DNA from: Moduliflexus sp964602655
GTDB lineage: Bacteria; Moduliflexota; Moduliflexia; Moduliflexales; Moduliflexaceae
DNA length: 64,000 nt
Direction of reading: 5' to 3'
Assembly: GCA_964602655.1 (NCBI GenBank)
Contig: CAZRSF010000002.1
Coordinates: 1 to 64,000 of the forward strand
Shown one piece after another: positions 49,507 through 58,335 of the stretch. The notes under the pieces were generated by a model. It did no database searches. It was not told the origin of the DNA and worked only from the letters and a program-made list of their open reading frames with translations. A program made the position numbers and the translations under genes. Every line of letters begins with the position of its first letter. Positions within the stretch are counted from its first letter, which is position 1.

Positions 49507-51030
49507 GTGTCAGAATTTGCGGTTGAAATGCGAGACATTACCAAACAATTCCCCAGAGTTCTGGCAAATGATCAGGTGTCATTTGTCGTCAGAAAAGGGG
49601 AAATTCATGCGCTGGTCGGGGAAAACGGCGCGGGCAAATCCACGCTGATGAATCTGCTCTACGGCCTGCTTCGCCCTGATAAAGGCACGATTGCGATTCA
49701 TGGGCAGGAACGCTATTTTTCAGGTCCGGCGGACGCCATCGCTTGCGGCATCGGCATGGTGCATCAGCATTTTATGCTGATTCCGCCGCTGACCGTCGCT
49801 GAAAACGTGATCTTGGGGCAAGAGCCGTCGCGGCGCGGCCTTGTGGATATCGCCAACGCCAACCGCGTCGTGCGCGATCTATCGGAACAATACGGTTTGC
49901 AGGTCGATCCGCTGGCGAAAGTCGAATCGTTGAGCGTGGGGATTCAGCAGCGGATCGAGATTATCAAAATCTTGTATCGCGGGGCGGATATTCTGGTTCT
50001 CGACGAGCCGACCGCCGTCTTGACGCCGCAAGAATCCAACGAATTATTCGATATTCTCCGCGCCCTGAAAGCGCAGGGGAAAACGATCATCCTGATTACG
50101 CACAAATTGCAGGAAGTGATGCGGATTTCGGATCAGGTGACGGTCATGCGGCGCGGCAAAGTCGTCGGGAACGTGGCGACGGCAGCGACCTCGAAAAGCG
50201 AATTAGCCACGATGATGGTGGGGCGCGAAGTGCTGTTCCGGGTCGAACGCAGCGCGGCGCATCCGGGCGAGGATGTTCTGCGCATTCACGATCTTCATGC
50301 GATGAACAACAAACGCCTGCTCTGCTTGAGAGGAATTTCGCTGGAAGTCAAAGCGGGCGAAATTCTCGGCCTGGCCGGAGTCGAAGGGAACGGACAGACC
50401 GAATTGGTCGAGGTGTTGACCGGCCTGCGCAAAGCGGAACAGGGGCATGCGTATATCGAAGGTCGCGACGTGACGAACCTCCCGCCGAAACAGGTCAGAG
50501 CGAACGGCGTCGCGCATATCCCCGAAGATCGCCATCGTCGCGGGTTGATCCTGGATTATACGGTCGCGCAGAATATCGTGCTTGGCATTCATGATAAACC
50601 GCCCTACGTCAAGCGGCTCGGATTTTTCGACGCGATCAATTTCCCGCCGATCACGCAAAAAGCGACACGGCTGATCGAAGAATTCGACATTCGCCCGACA
50701 GAACCGGACAATCTCGCTCGCCATTTATCCGGCGGAAATCAACAGAAGGTGATTGTGGCGCGCGAATTGGATCAGAATCCCTGCCTGATTATTGCGGCGC
50801 AGCCGACGCGCGGCGTAGATGTCGGGTCAATCGAGTTTATTCATCAACGCCTGGTGCAGGCGCGAGATCAACACAAGGCGGTACTGCTGATCTCCGCCGA
50901 TTTAGACGAAATTCTTTCGCTGTCCGACCGGATTGCCGTGATTTACGATGGAAAAATTGTTGGAATGCTCCAACCCCATGAAGCGAGCGAAGAACGGCTC
51001 GGCTTAATGATGACCGGAGGAGGGAAATAA
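49507..51030 (+). CDS. Nucleoside/sugar ABC transporter ATPase with two nucleotide-binding domains
   Basis: A 507-residue cytoplasmic ATPase with two ABC cassettes. The first is complete: Walker A GENGAGKSTL, signature LSVGIQQRIEI, Walker B ILVLDEPTAVL. The second has GVEGNGQTELVEVL, LSGGNQQKVIVA and LIIAAQPTRGVDVGS with altered Walker A and B, typical of the RbsA/NupA subfamily. It starts at GTG 49507 with AAGGAGG upstream. It should power the BMP-based importer together with the next two permeases. It is the first gene after the cassette-like island. Confidence 0.94.
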   Translation: MSEFAVEMRDITKQFPRVLANDQVSFVVRKGEIHALVGENGAGKSTLMNLLYGLLRPDKGTIAIHGQERYFSGPADAIACGIGMVHQHFMLIPPLTVAENVILGQEPSRRGLVDIANANRVVRDLSEQYGLQVDPLAKVESLSVGIQQRIEIIKILYRGADILVLDEPTAVLTPQESNELFDILRALKAQGKTIILITHKLQEVMRISDQVTVMRRGKVVGNVATAATSKSELATMMVGREVLFRVERSAAHPGEDVLRIHDLHAMNNKRLLCLRGISLEVKAGEILGLAGVEGNGQTELVEVLTGLRKAEQGHAYIEGRDVTNLPPKQVRANGVAHIPEDRHRRGLILDYTVAQNIVLGIHDKPPYVKRLGFFDAINFPPITQKATRLIEEFDIRPTEPDNLARHLSGGNQQKVIVARELDQNPCLIIAAQPTRGVDVGSIEFIHQRLVQARDQHKAVLLISADLDEILSLSDRIAVIYDGKIVGMLQPHEASEERLGLMMTGGGK

Positions 51031-51032
51031 GA

Positions 51033-52148
51033 GTGACTTCGCAACGCAAAACTCTGCCCCTGTTTGGCAAAAAAACGCTGATCAACGTCTTGACTCCATT
51101 GGTCGCGATTACGTTGGCGCTCCTGATCGGCGGACTCATCATCGTCGTGTTTATCGGGGAAAACCCGTTCAAGGTCTATCAGATTATTTTTTCGACCGCG
51201 CTTGGCAATCTCGATGGCTGGGGCAATGTGTTCTATCGCGCCACGCCGTTGATCTTCACCGCGCTCGCCGTCGCATTGGCGTTTCAATGCGGCCTATTCA
51301 ATATCGGCGGTGAAGGCCAGATGGTGATCGGCGGCTTTGCCCTGACCTGGGTCGGATTCACCTTCACCGGTCTGCCATCTGCCCTGCTGATTCCGCTCTG
51401 CATCGTGGCGGCGGCGGCGGCGGGCGCTGTCTGGGGCGCGATTCCGGGGTTGTTGAAAGCCCGGCTCGGCGTGCATGAAGTGGTCAACACGATTATGATG
51501 AACTGGATCGGGGTGGCGCTGATTCAATTTTTGACCATGACGTATAGACCGACAGCTTCGATGCTTCCTCAGACGATCCCGATTGCGGATGCCGCCAAAC
51601 TGTCGCGCCTCGCGCTCTATCTGAACCCGCTCGGCATCAAACTGCCGAAAAGCAATCAATTGAACATGGCGGTGTTTTTAGCGCTTGCAGTTGTTTTGCT
51701 CATCTGGTACATCCTGAACCGCACGAAAGTCGGCTACGAAATCAAAGCGGTCGGATTTAACGCGGCGGCGTCGGAATGCGCGGGCATCAGCGTGGCAAAA
51801 AATACGGTGTTAGCGATGGCGATGAGCGGCGCGGTCGCCGGATTGGCGGGTGTCAATCAGGTGATGGGCTACAAATACAGTTTTCAATACGGCGTCTTCG
51901 AGGGGATCGGATTCGACGGAGTCGGCGTGGCGCTCATCGGTAAAAACCACCCATTCGGCTTAGTGCTGGCGGCGCTGCTTTTCGGCGTGTTGGATCACGG
52001 CGGATTGGCGATTGACGTGTTTACGGAAGTGCCGCGGGAAATTATTATGGTGTTGAAGGCGATTATTCTGATCTTCGTCGTTGTCAGTGGGGAAATCACC
52101 AAACGCATGATGGTCTTCATGCAGAAAAAGAAGGGGGGAGCCGTATGA
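51033..52148 (+). CDS. Nucleoside ABC transporter permease, NupB/YufP type
   Basis: A 371-residue inner-membrane permease with eight or more hydrophobic helices. LFNIGGEGQMVIGGFALTWV and KYSFQYGVFEGIGFDGVGVA are hallmarks of the BPD_transp_2 permeases paired with BMP proteins. It starts at GTG two bases after the ATPase stop. It overlaps the next permease gene by four bases (ATGA). Confidence 0.94.
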   Translation: MTSQRKTLPLFGKKTLINVLTPLVAITLALLIGGLIIVVFIGENPFKVYQIIFSTALGNLDGWGNVFYRATPLIFTALAVALAFQCGLFNIGGEGQMVIGGFALTWVGFTFTGLPSALLIPLCIVAAAAAGAVWGAIPGLLKARLGVHEVVNTIMMNWIGVALIQFLTMTYRPTASMLPQTIPIADAAKLSRLALYLNPLGIKLPKSNQLNMAVFLALAVVLLIWYILNRTKVGYEIKAVGFNAAASECAGISVAKNTVLAMAMSGAVAGLAGVNQVMGYKYSFQYGVFEGIGFDGVGVALIGKNHPFGLVLAALLFGVLDHGGLAIDVFTEVPREIIMVLKAIILIFVVVSGEITKRMMVFMQKKKGGAV

Positions 52149-53059
52149 TGTCTCTTATTTGGGCGACAATTTCATCCACCATTCGGCTGGCTGTGCCTTA
52201 TACGCTGACGGGGTTGGGCGGCGTGTACGCCGAACGTTCCGGCGTGACGAATATCGGCCTGGAAGGGATGATGCTGACCAGCGCATTTACGGCGGTCGCG
52301 GTGACGAATACGACCGGAAATCCCTGGCTTGGGCTGCTGGCAGCAATTTTAACGGGCATGATGTTAGGGGTCGTTCACGCGGTGGTCTGCGTGACCTTAA
52401 AATCGAATCAGATTGTCAGCGGATTAGCGATTAACATTTTTGCGGCGGGCAGCACCGTCTTTTTTTCCTGGCTGATTTTCGATAAAACCCAGATCGAAGT
52501 CAAAGCGAAGCTCAGCGCGACGCTGATTCGGGCGCTGAAACCGATCTTCCCTTCTGCCGAAGCGTTATTCAGCCGTTTTCCTCCGCTCGTCTTCCTCACG
52601 ATTATTATCGTGCTGGCGTCGCATGTCATTCTGTTCAAGACGGTGTTCGGCTTGCGCTTGCGGTCAGTTGGGGAACATCCGCAGGCGGCGGACACGCTCG
52701 GCATCAGCGTGGATAAAATGCGCTACAGCGGCGTCATCATCAGCGGCGCGTTGGCGGGCATCGGCGGCGCATTCCTGTCGTTGGAACATGCCGGATATTT
52801 CGTCAAAGGCATCAGCGGCGGCAAGGGCTTTATCGGCATGGCCTCGATGATTTTCGGCAAATGGACGCCGCTCGGCACAGCCGCCGCCGGACTGCTGTTC
52901 GGCTTTGGCGAAGCGATTTCGATGCGCATTCCGTCGTCGCTCGTTCCTTCGGATTTTATTCACATGATTCCGTATGTGCTGACGATGTGCGTGCTGGCCG
53001 GAGCAGTCGGACGCGCCACACCGCCTGCCGCAGACGGCGTGCCGTACATCAAGGAATAG
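52145..53059 (+). CDS. Nucleoside ABC transporter permease, NupC/YufQ type
   Basis: A 304-residue inner-membrane permease, the second half of the channel. RLAVPYTLTGLGGVYAERSG and NIGLEGMMLTSAFTAV, and later SGALAGIGGAFLSLEHAGYF with GKGFIGMASMIFGKW, are specific to this family. The four-base overlap with the first permease gene and equal composition show one transcript. Confidence 0.94.
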   Translation: MMSLIWATISSTIRLAVPYTLTGLGGVYAERSGVTNIGLEGMMLTSAFTAVAVTNTTGNPWLGLLAAILTGMMLGVVHAVVCVTLKSNQIVSGLAINIFAAGSTVFFSWLIFDKTQIEVKAKLSATLIRALKPIFPSAEALFSRFPPLVFLTIIIVLASHVILFKTVFGLRLRSVGEHPQAADTLGISVDKMRYSGVIISGALAGIGGAFLSLEHAGYFVKGISGGKGFIGMASMIFGKWTPLGTAAAGLLFGFGEAISMRIPSSLVPSDFIHMIPYVLTMCVLAGAVGRATPPAADGVPYIKE

Positions 53060-53075
53060 AGGTTGATTTTTAAGA

Positions 53076-53108
53076 AGCCCTGTCAGGGTTTCAAACCATG
53101 ACAGGGCT
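53076..53108. repeat. CCTGNCAGGG palindrome, copy 5
   Basis: AGCCCTGTCAGGG-TTTCAAA-CCATGACAGGGCT, between the convergent permease and serpin genes. One arm has a mismatch. Confidence 0.75.
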
Positions 53109-53136
53109 GAAAGCGCGTCTATTATTCATCAATGTG

Positions 53137-54351
53137 CTACTGCGCAGTCGGATTGGCGACGCGACCCATGAAGAGAATGCTGCCGGTCGCTTTTTCCTGA
53201 ATCAGGAAAAAAAACGGATGATCCGCCCGCACGACCGGAACAGGGCGCGGCTCTTGCACCGAGGTGACGCCAATCACGACGCCGGTTGCGCCTGCCGCTT
53301 CCGTGCCTTCTTCGTTCACTTCGACAAAGGCTTTATGCACGACATCAGAGATGCGCAGCGTTTTGCCGGCTTCAATCCCGGAGAAATCGGCGCGGTCGGC
53401 GAAGGCGTCCGTCATGCCAATCTGCTCAAGCGTGTTTGCCAATCCGAACTGCGATGTCATGACAAATTTCGGCAAAAAGAGTTCGACATCCTGCATCGCG
53501 ATGTCCCTGCGCCAGGACGCCAGCACGTCCCAGGCGAGATGGCGTTCTAAAAAACCGACCCCGTCTTTTGCCTTCGAAACAGCCAGCAGCAGCGAAATCT
53601 CTTCCCCGGCATACGGAAGCTCGACAATCTGCATGTTTTCGATTTCCGCAAATTTCATTGGCGCTTGCAAGTGCATCATCGGCACGGAAATTTCCTGATC
53701 GAGCGTCACCCAGAACGGCTGATTCGTCGTGGCGTCAGCGTCGAACGCATTCGCCCATTTTCCCTTGAAATAAATCGCATTCGTCAACACGCAGCGCGTG
53801 GCGTCGCTCACGCTTCCGACAGGCAATAACTCCCGGATTTTCTGGTTGGTCTGTTCTTCGATCCAGGCATTGATCTGCTGCCGCGCCGCTTCGGCGGCGT
53901 CAACGAAATTGACCGGAAACAACTGGCCGCGATACTGCGCCCGGATCGTCGCAAGATACGCGTCAATCACCTGAAAATTCTGTTGCAGCCAGAGGGCGTT
54001 GGCGGTCGTGATTTCCACGTTTCCAGCGGTATTGATGGCGGCGATGTTCGACGCAAGCGCGGCAAACGCGAGGTGAACAGCGCCCTGAACTTGCGGCAGG
54101 CGCAGCGTTTTCGCCATCTGCTTTTCGGTCTCCCCGCGCGCGCCCGCATAGGTCATCGCCAATGCGGACGAGACGCTGTACGGCGACAGGAACAGATTGC
54201 CCGTTTGCTCTTTGGCAATCGTTTTATACAAGGCTAACGCAAAATTCGTATTCCCCTCGACAAGCTGCTGAACGGCCTGTTCATCGGCAGCCTGTCCGAC
54301 GTTCCCCCAAAGACAACACAGCAACATGGCAGCTATCCCGATTTTGTGCAT
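53137..54351 (-). CDS. Secreted serpin (serine protease inhibitor)
   Basis: A 404-residue serpin. The signal peptide MHKIGIAAMLLCCLWGNVGQA precedes NTNFALALYKTIAKEQTGNL and FLSPYSVSSALAMTYAGARG. The reactive-loop hinge FVEVNEEGTEAAGATGVVIG has the small residues required for an inhibitory serpin, and HPFFFLIQEKATGSILFMGR closes the fold. Aligning the hinge to antitrypsin without gaps puts Thr-Ser at P1-P1', but the loop is about five residues longer, so the register is uncertain. It would trap periplasmic or external serine proteases. ATG 54351 follows AAAGGAG. Confidence 0.93.
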   Translation of the reverse strand: MHKIGIAAMLLCCLWGNVGQAADEQAVQQLVEGNTNFALALYKTIAKEQTGNLFLSPYSVSSALAMTYAGARGETEKQMAKTLRLPQVQGAVHLAFAALASNIAAINTAGNVEITTANALWLQQNFQVIDAYLATIRAQYRGQLFPVNFVDAAEAARQQINAWIEEQTNQKIRELLPVGSVSDATRCVLTNAIYFKGKWANAFDADATTNQPFWVTLDQEISVPMMHLQAPMKFAEIENMQIVELPYAGEEISLLLAVSKAKDGVGFLERHLAWDVLASWRRDIAMQDVELFLPKFVMTSQFGLANTLEQIGMTDAFADRADFSGIEAGKTLRISDVVHKAFVEVNEEGTEAAGATGVVIGVTSVQEPRPVPVVRADHPFFFLIQEKATGSILFMGRVANPTAQ

Positions 54352-54469
54352 AACGACTCCTTTTTCGATTGATAATATGGAAAGAGAAACAGTATGGTAG
54401 ATTTCCGAGGTCTTCAATACCTCGAAAATCTTCGAATGTGGCAATCCTACGATCAATGGGCGTTCGGCG

Positions 54470-55993
54470 TCAAGGATTTTTCGCCATGACAACCACCATC
54501 GTGACATCATCGTGGGTTTCAGCGCCGCCGATGAAGGCGTTCATGCGGGAGAGAATCGCTTGCAGGAGGCTTTGCGCGTTCAGACAATCGGCCTGAGTGA
54601 TGCTTTCGGACAACTGCTCCATGCCAAAAATTTCACCAGCGGCATTCATTGCTTCCACCACGCCGTCGGTCGTCAATAAAATGGCATCGCCGGGATAGAG
54701 ATCGTATGACCCTTCCGAATACGTCAGATTATCCACCATGCCGAGCGGCAAACCGCAGACATCGAGCCATTCGACTTCGCCGGTGCGGCGGCGGATCAGC
54801 GGGGCGATCAACCCAGCATTGGCGGCGCGAATATGCCACACGCCTTCATGGCTGTCGCCATTCTGACTCAGACTGAGATAGCCTAACGCGGTGTTCATGG
54901 TGTTATGCTGCGAATGCGGGCGCAGTTCCGCATTCATCGTATCCATCAGGGCGGACGGCGTCAGAATGTAGCGCGATTCGGTCGAAAGGAAGCCGAACGA
55001 CAGCGCCATCATCAAGGCGGCGTGAATCCCTTTCCCGGAGACGTCGCCGACCGCGATGCCGAGATGTTGATTATCCATCACCGAGAAATTATAAAAATCG
55101 CCGCCGACTTCCCTCGCCGGTTCGCAAAACCCGGCGATATCCAGGCCGGGAATCTGCGGCGGATGGAAGGCTAACAGGCTTCTCTGGATGTCTCGCGCCG
55201 TAGATAACTCGAATTCCATGCGATAGCGCAATTCCTCATGTAGTCGAGCGTTCTGGATCGCCATCGCCACTTGCGAGGCAAAGGCGAACACGGTCTGCGC
55301 GTCCTCGTCGCTGTAAGGAATCGTGTCTATTCGGCCAACCGCCAGCGTACCGATCGGTTCGCTTTGCACGAGCAGCGGCGCGGTAATGAACGAGCGAATG
55401 CCGGACATGGACGCGGTTTCGCGCCAACGAGCATCTTGCGTGACATCTTGAATCAGCGCCGGGCGTTTATCGGTCAGCGCTTGCGCATTGATCGGATATT
55501 TGAAGGCGGGAAACGAATAGAAATCAATATCGCCCCCCATCATGTCGCGCCCGGCAACAACCGTTAATGTTTGGTCGGACAGGAGCGACACGGTGGCGCG
55601 GTGGTACGGAATGACCGATTCCAATTGGCCGAGAATCAGGTCAATCACATACGATTGATCTAACGAACTGTTGACGATGACCGCGACTTCGCGCAAGGTT
55701 TCCGAGAGATGATGCCGTTCCTGCTCGCGCCGCAGCGCAGCCTCGACCTCTTGCCGGGATTGGCGCAGCAGCATTTCGGCAGCGTGATGGTCAGCCATGT
55801 CTTTTTTGAGCGCGATGAAATTGACGACCTGCGCGATGGCGAACAGCGCTAATGACAGGCCGATCAGCAGTGGAAACATCCCGCTGTAATCCGAGGCATA
55901 CGCCCGCATAATTCCGATGGTCGCGGCAAACCAGAGAATCAGCAATGCCGTCAACACGCTATAATACGCCAGTCTGAATTGCCGATGTTGCAT
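54470..55993 (-). CDS. Membrane GAF-SpoIIE (RsbU-type) serine phosphatase
   Basis: A 507-residue sensor phosphatase. Two N-terminal transmembrane helices (YYSVLTALLILWFAATIGIM and LIGLSLALFAIAQVVNFIAL) precede a short coiled-coil, a GAF domain (about 110-250; VIPYHRATVSLLSDQ) and a PP2C/SpoIIE domain. That domain has ARDIQRSLLAFHPPQIPG, REVGGDFYNF (metal Asp), VGDVSGKGIHAALMMAL and LTTDGVVEAMN. Such enzymes dephosphorylate anti-sigma-factor antagonists in partner-switching stress pathways. No antagonist or kinase gene is nearby. A partial MITE-like repeat lies downstream, near 54400. Confidence 0.9.
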   Translation of the reverse strand: MQHRQFRLAYYSVLTALLILWFAATIGIMRAYASDYSGMFPLLIGLSLALFAIAQVVNFIALKKDMADHHAAEMLLRQSRQEVEAALRREQERHHLSETLREVAVIVNSSLDQSYVIDLILGQLESVIPYHRATVSLLSDQTLTVVAGRDMMGGDIDFYSFPAFKYPINAQALTDKRPALIQDVTQDARWRETASMSGIRSFITAPLLVQSEPIGTLAVGRIDTIPYSDEDAQTVFAFASQVAMAIQNARLHEELRYRMEFELSTARDIQRSLLAFHPPQIPGLDIAGFCEPAREVGGDFYNFSVMDNQHLGIAVGDVSGKGIHAALMMALSFGFLSTESRYILTPSALMDTMNAELRPHSQHNTMNTALGYLSLSQNGDSHEGVWHIRAANAGLIAPLIRRRTGEVEWLDVCGLPLGMVDNLTYSEGSYDLYPGDAILLTTDGVVEAMNAAGEIFGMEQLSESITQADCLNAQSLLQAILSRMNAFIGGAETHDDVTMVVVMAKNP

Positions 55994-56509
55994 GATGTCC
56001 TCAATTGTAGGGCGAAACTGTTGTTTCGCCCTTGTCGAAACGGAGTTTCGACGTACGGTTTCATGATCGTTTCGAACACAATTGATATGATCTGAAAGGT
56101 AAGAAACATTTCCGGCGAGAAAGTTGAATGGCGAAAGGGAGAAGTATATCTGGATGGTATGATTTTTCGGCAGCGCGGGGCTGCGTCCCCGCGAATTCGT
56201 TCCGGGACGCCGCCGTTTATCCTGAAAGAGACCAGAACATGCCGCCGTCGCCCATTCAGGAAGGATATTCCAGATAATGGGGAATCATATAAAACACGTT
56301 TTGGGCGAACACGGGGGGCTGCCCCTACATACATCATACCGCGCAGGTGGTTTCGATGACCGGAGACGTGGTTGATCCTGTCCTGAATATCCGCGTACCG
56401 CTCGACCAGATTTTTGCGTAAGCCCTGTCGTTCGAAAATTTTTTTTGTTGGGGGGCTATCGCCCCCCAACCCCCCAAAGGATCAAATGACCAAATACCCC
56501 ACATCATTG
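55994..56509. other. Gene-free stretch with mixed hairpins
   Basis: 516 bases. It begins with GGGCGAAACTGTTGTTTCGCCC and TCGAAACGGAGTTTCGA (56010-56051), relatives of the GAAACTATAGTTTC family. It continues with an outer-arm fragment of the ATACCAATTG MITE (56065-56092), GGGGCTGCGTCCCC (about 56178) and GGGGGGCTATCGCCCCCC (about 56451). A minus-strand frame of 172 codons here is not recognisable and is mostly repeat-derived. Confidence 0.6.
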
Positions 56510-56977
56510 TCAGGAACGAAATCCTCGCACGTAGATAGATCTGCCGAGGTTGAGCCAGCTCACGTCGCCGAAGTCAAAATTGAGGCTCCACGCCGAATCC
56601 GCCGAACGTTCACCTTTTATTTGCTGTTTGTCGGCACTCCATACCCATGTTTGCGTCGTATCAAACATCGGATCAGTGAATAGACGATCTGCGTTTTCTT
56701 CTTTTTTTATCAGCGACAGCAGTTCCTCCACTGTCGGCAGCCGCCAATCATTATAACCGCCGAGATCTTCCGCATTCCTTTGTGCAATCTACGCCTCGGC
56801 CTCTTCGTATGTTCGTTGGTCGAGTGAATCTAATCTCTGTCACGTTAAACCAGTGGCAGCGTCGAAAATGACCTCGCCGCGAACTTCGAACCGGTTGTCA
56901 ATATCATGAATCGGATAGCCATATCCATTTTCTTCACGCAGGTTCAGGGATAAAGCGGTTACTTCAGGAACCGTCAT
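56510..56977 (-). pseudogene. Broken DUF1566 (Lcl C-terminal domain) gene
   Basis: One frame reads from ATG 56977 as a DUF1566 domain: RGEVIFDAATGLT, then a TGA at 56842-56840 where the family has Trp, then QRLDSLDQRTYEEAEA, then a TAG at 56791-56789 where Tyr is usual. It continues IAQRNAEDLGGYNDWRLPTV and ends with WLNLGRSIYVRGF. The conserved GGYNDWRLPT and WSLNFDFG leave little doubt about identity. Two in-frame stops at conserved aromatic positions show decay. TGA is used as a normal stop elsewhere in the window. DUF1566 domains often end surface or conflict-type proteins. Confidence 0.75.
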
Positions 56978-57013
56978 CTTTTCGTGACGTAATTGCAGCG
57001 GGGGAGTTGCTGA

Positions 57014-57918
57014 TTATTTCGGGCAGGCGGCTTCGTGCGGGATGTCCGCCTCGACAAATTCCCTCCATTCGTCCGGCGCCAGCTCTGTTTGGAAGTTGAC
57101 TTTTTCGCAGACCTGCTCCGCCAGTTCCCCACTGTCTGGCTCTTCGATACTCGAATCTGTGCGGAAAATCGTGCGCAGCGCGTCCTCAATCAAATCAAGC
57201 TCTTTGCCTTTGTATTGTTGATTCAGCAGATAGGCGTGCCGTGCTATCAACGCCGCTTGCTCGCGTTGGTTTTGCGCATCCGCCTTATACGCATACGCGA
57301 CCACCGAACGGATAAGGGAGGTGTGCGCCTGCTCCTGGGCAGCGGCTTTTTGCGTGTTCGCGTCTCGATACGCCGAAAACACGGCGGCGGCGGCGATGCT
57401 GGCGCAGACGGAGAGAAACGCAATTGCTGCAATGACGACTTGTCTGACTCGCTTCAATTGCCGCTCTTTCTTGACGGATGCCCGAAAGAATTCCACCTGC
57501 AACGGCGTCATCTCCTGCCCGGCGCGGGCGTGATACTGGCGCAGCACATCCAAATCCGGCGGACGCCAGAGGAGGCCGTCGGGCTTCTTCTGCGCCGCCC
57601 AGTAGTTCGCGTCCTCCGCGAGATGGCGATGAAAGCGGAGATCGTCGCGGCTTTTTGGTTTTCATCCAAATTATCCAACGTGACGAAACCGTTGCGGATT
57701 TCTCGCAAAATGGCGCGTAAACGTTCGATTTGTTTGAGAAAATCGGCTTTATCGGTCTCCTGTTCGAAACCATAGATGGCTGTTGTTTCGTGGATAATTT
57801 TATTACCCGCGATAATATCGCCCTGAAACGATCCGCCAGAACCAGCATTAAAGGCGATGCGCGAACCGCTCGCGTTGCTGATGCCGCCGCTTTTAGGCGT
57901 GTCTTGTAGGGTTATCAT
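57014..57918 (-). pseudogene. Frameshifted STAND-type membrane protein remnant
   Basis: Two overlapping frames make one product. The N-terminal part (start 57918) has SFQGDIIAGNKIIHETTAIY, a GDxxAGxK motif seen near the start of NACHT/EAD-type proteins, and a coiled-coil-like FLKQIERLRAILREI. After a T-run at 57652-57656 (A-run in the gene) the frame shifts and continues RFHRHLAEDANYW, LLWRPPDLDVLRQYHARAG, a transmembrane helix (VVIAAIAFLSVCASIAAAAVF), an A/Q-rich helix, and LAPDEWREFVEADIPHEAAC. That is the post-NTPase tail of bacterial NLR-like proteins. The ATPase core and WD40/TPR parts are missing. The stop at 57014 is in frame with the DUF1566 remnant downstream. Confidence 0.6.
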
Positions 57919-57978
57919 ATTTTCTCTGCGAGGAGTATCAGGCTGAAGCGGCTCAGTTTTCAGATAGTCGCTCAGTTC

Positions 57979-58230
57979 TTATAACAACGAACGGCCAATT
58001 TCCTGCTTTTCCTGTCCAATATACTGCTGGCTGCTCTCTAACACCGCTCTGAGGGCATGATGACCATCTTTCGAATAGCCATAGTTGAAGCAGGTGATCA
58101 CGAAATGGGGGACAAATTCGCTGAACGGGATATTGAAGCGAATCTGGGCATGGAGTTCGGCGTCTAATCCGGCGGAGTAAATAAAGGCGCGTTGACTGCA
58201 TTTCCTGCATAATGGGGGAATAGTCAACAA
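57979..58230 (-). pseudogene. Effector-associated-domain-like fragment
   Basis: An 83-codon frame. SEFVPHFVITCFNYGYSKDG and HALRAVLESSQQYIGQEKQE resemble effector-associated domains that recruit partners in bacterial conflict systems (helical, ending in a yhG/dG-haL pattern). It is shorter than a full protein, has no partner domain and lies 60 bases upstream of the frameshifted STAND remnant. It could be the N-terminus of the same ancestral gene or a separate adaptor. Confidence 0.4.
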
Positions 58231-58273
58231 AAATGGACGGTATTTAGCGTTTCGTACCGCGAACGTCTTTGCT

Positions 58274-58301
58274 GTACGGCGAAACTATAGTTTCGCCGTA
58301 C
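58274..58301. repeat. GAAACTATAGTTTC palindrome, copy 1
   Basis: GTACGGCGAAACTA and TAGTTTCGCCGTAC form a perfect 28-base palindrome. Relatives are at 60178 and, decayed, at 56010. Confidence 0.85.
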
Positions 58302-58335
58302 ATCTCGACTCATGTTGATACACTTGTATCGCGGG

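Noticed and set aside
55951..56469. 172-codon minus-strand open frame
   Set aside because: It overlaps the 5' end of the SpoIIE gene, runs through several hairpins and shows no recognisable domain. It is most likely repeat-derived noise.
56789..56842. Possible stop-codon recoding (TGA as Trp)
   Set aside because: TGA terminates intact genes in the same window (for example rsmB at 41832-41834 and the permease ending at 52148), and the other in-frame stop in this segment is TAG. Ordinary pseudogene decay explains both.
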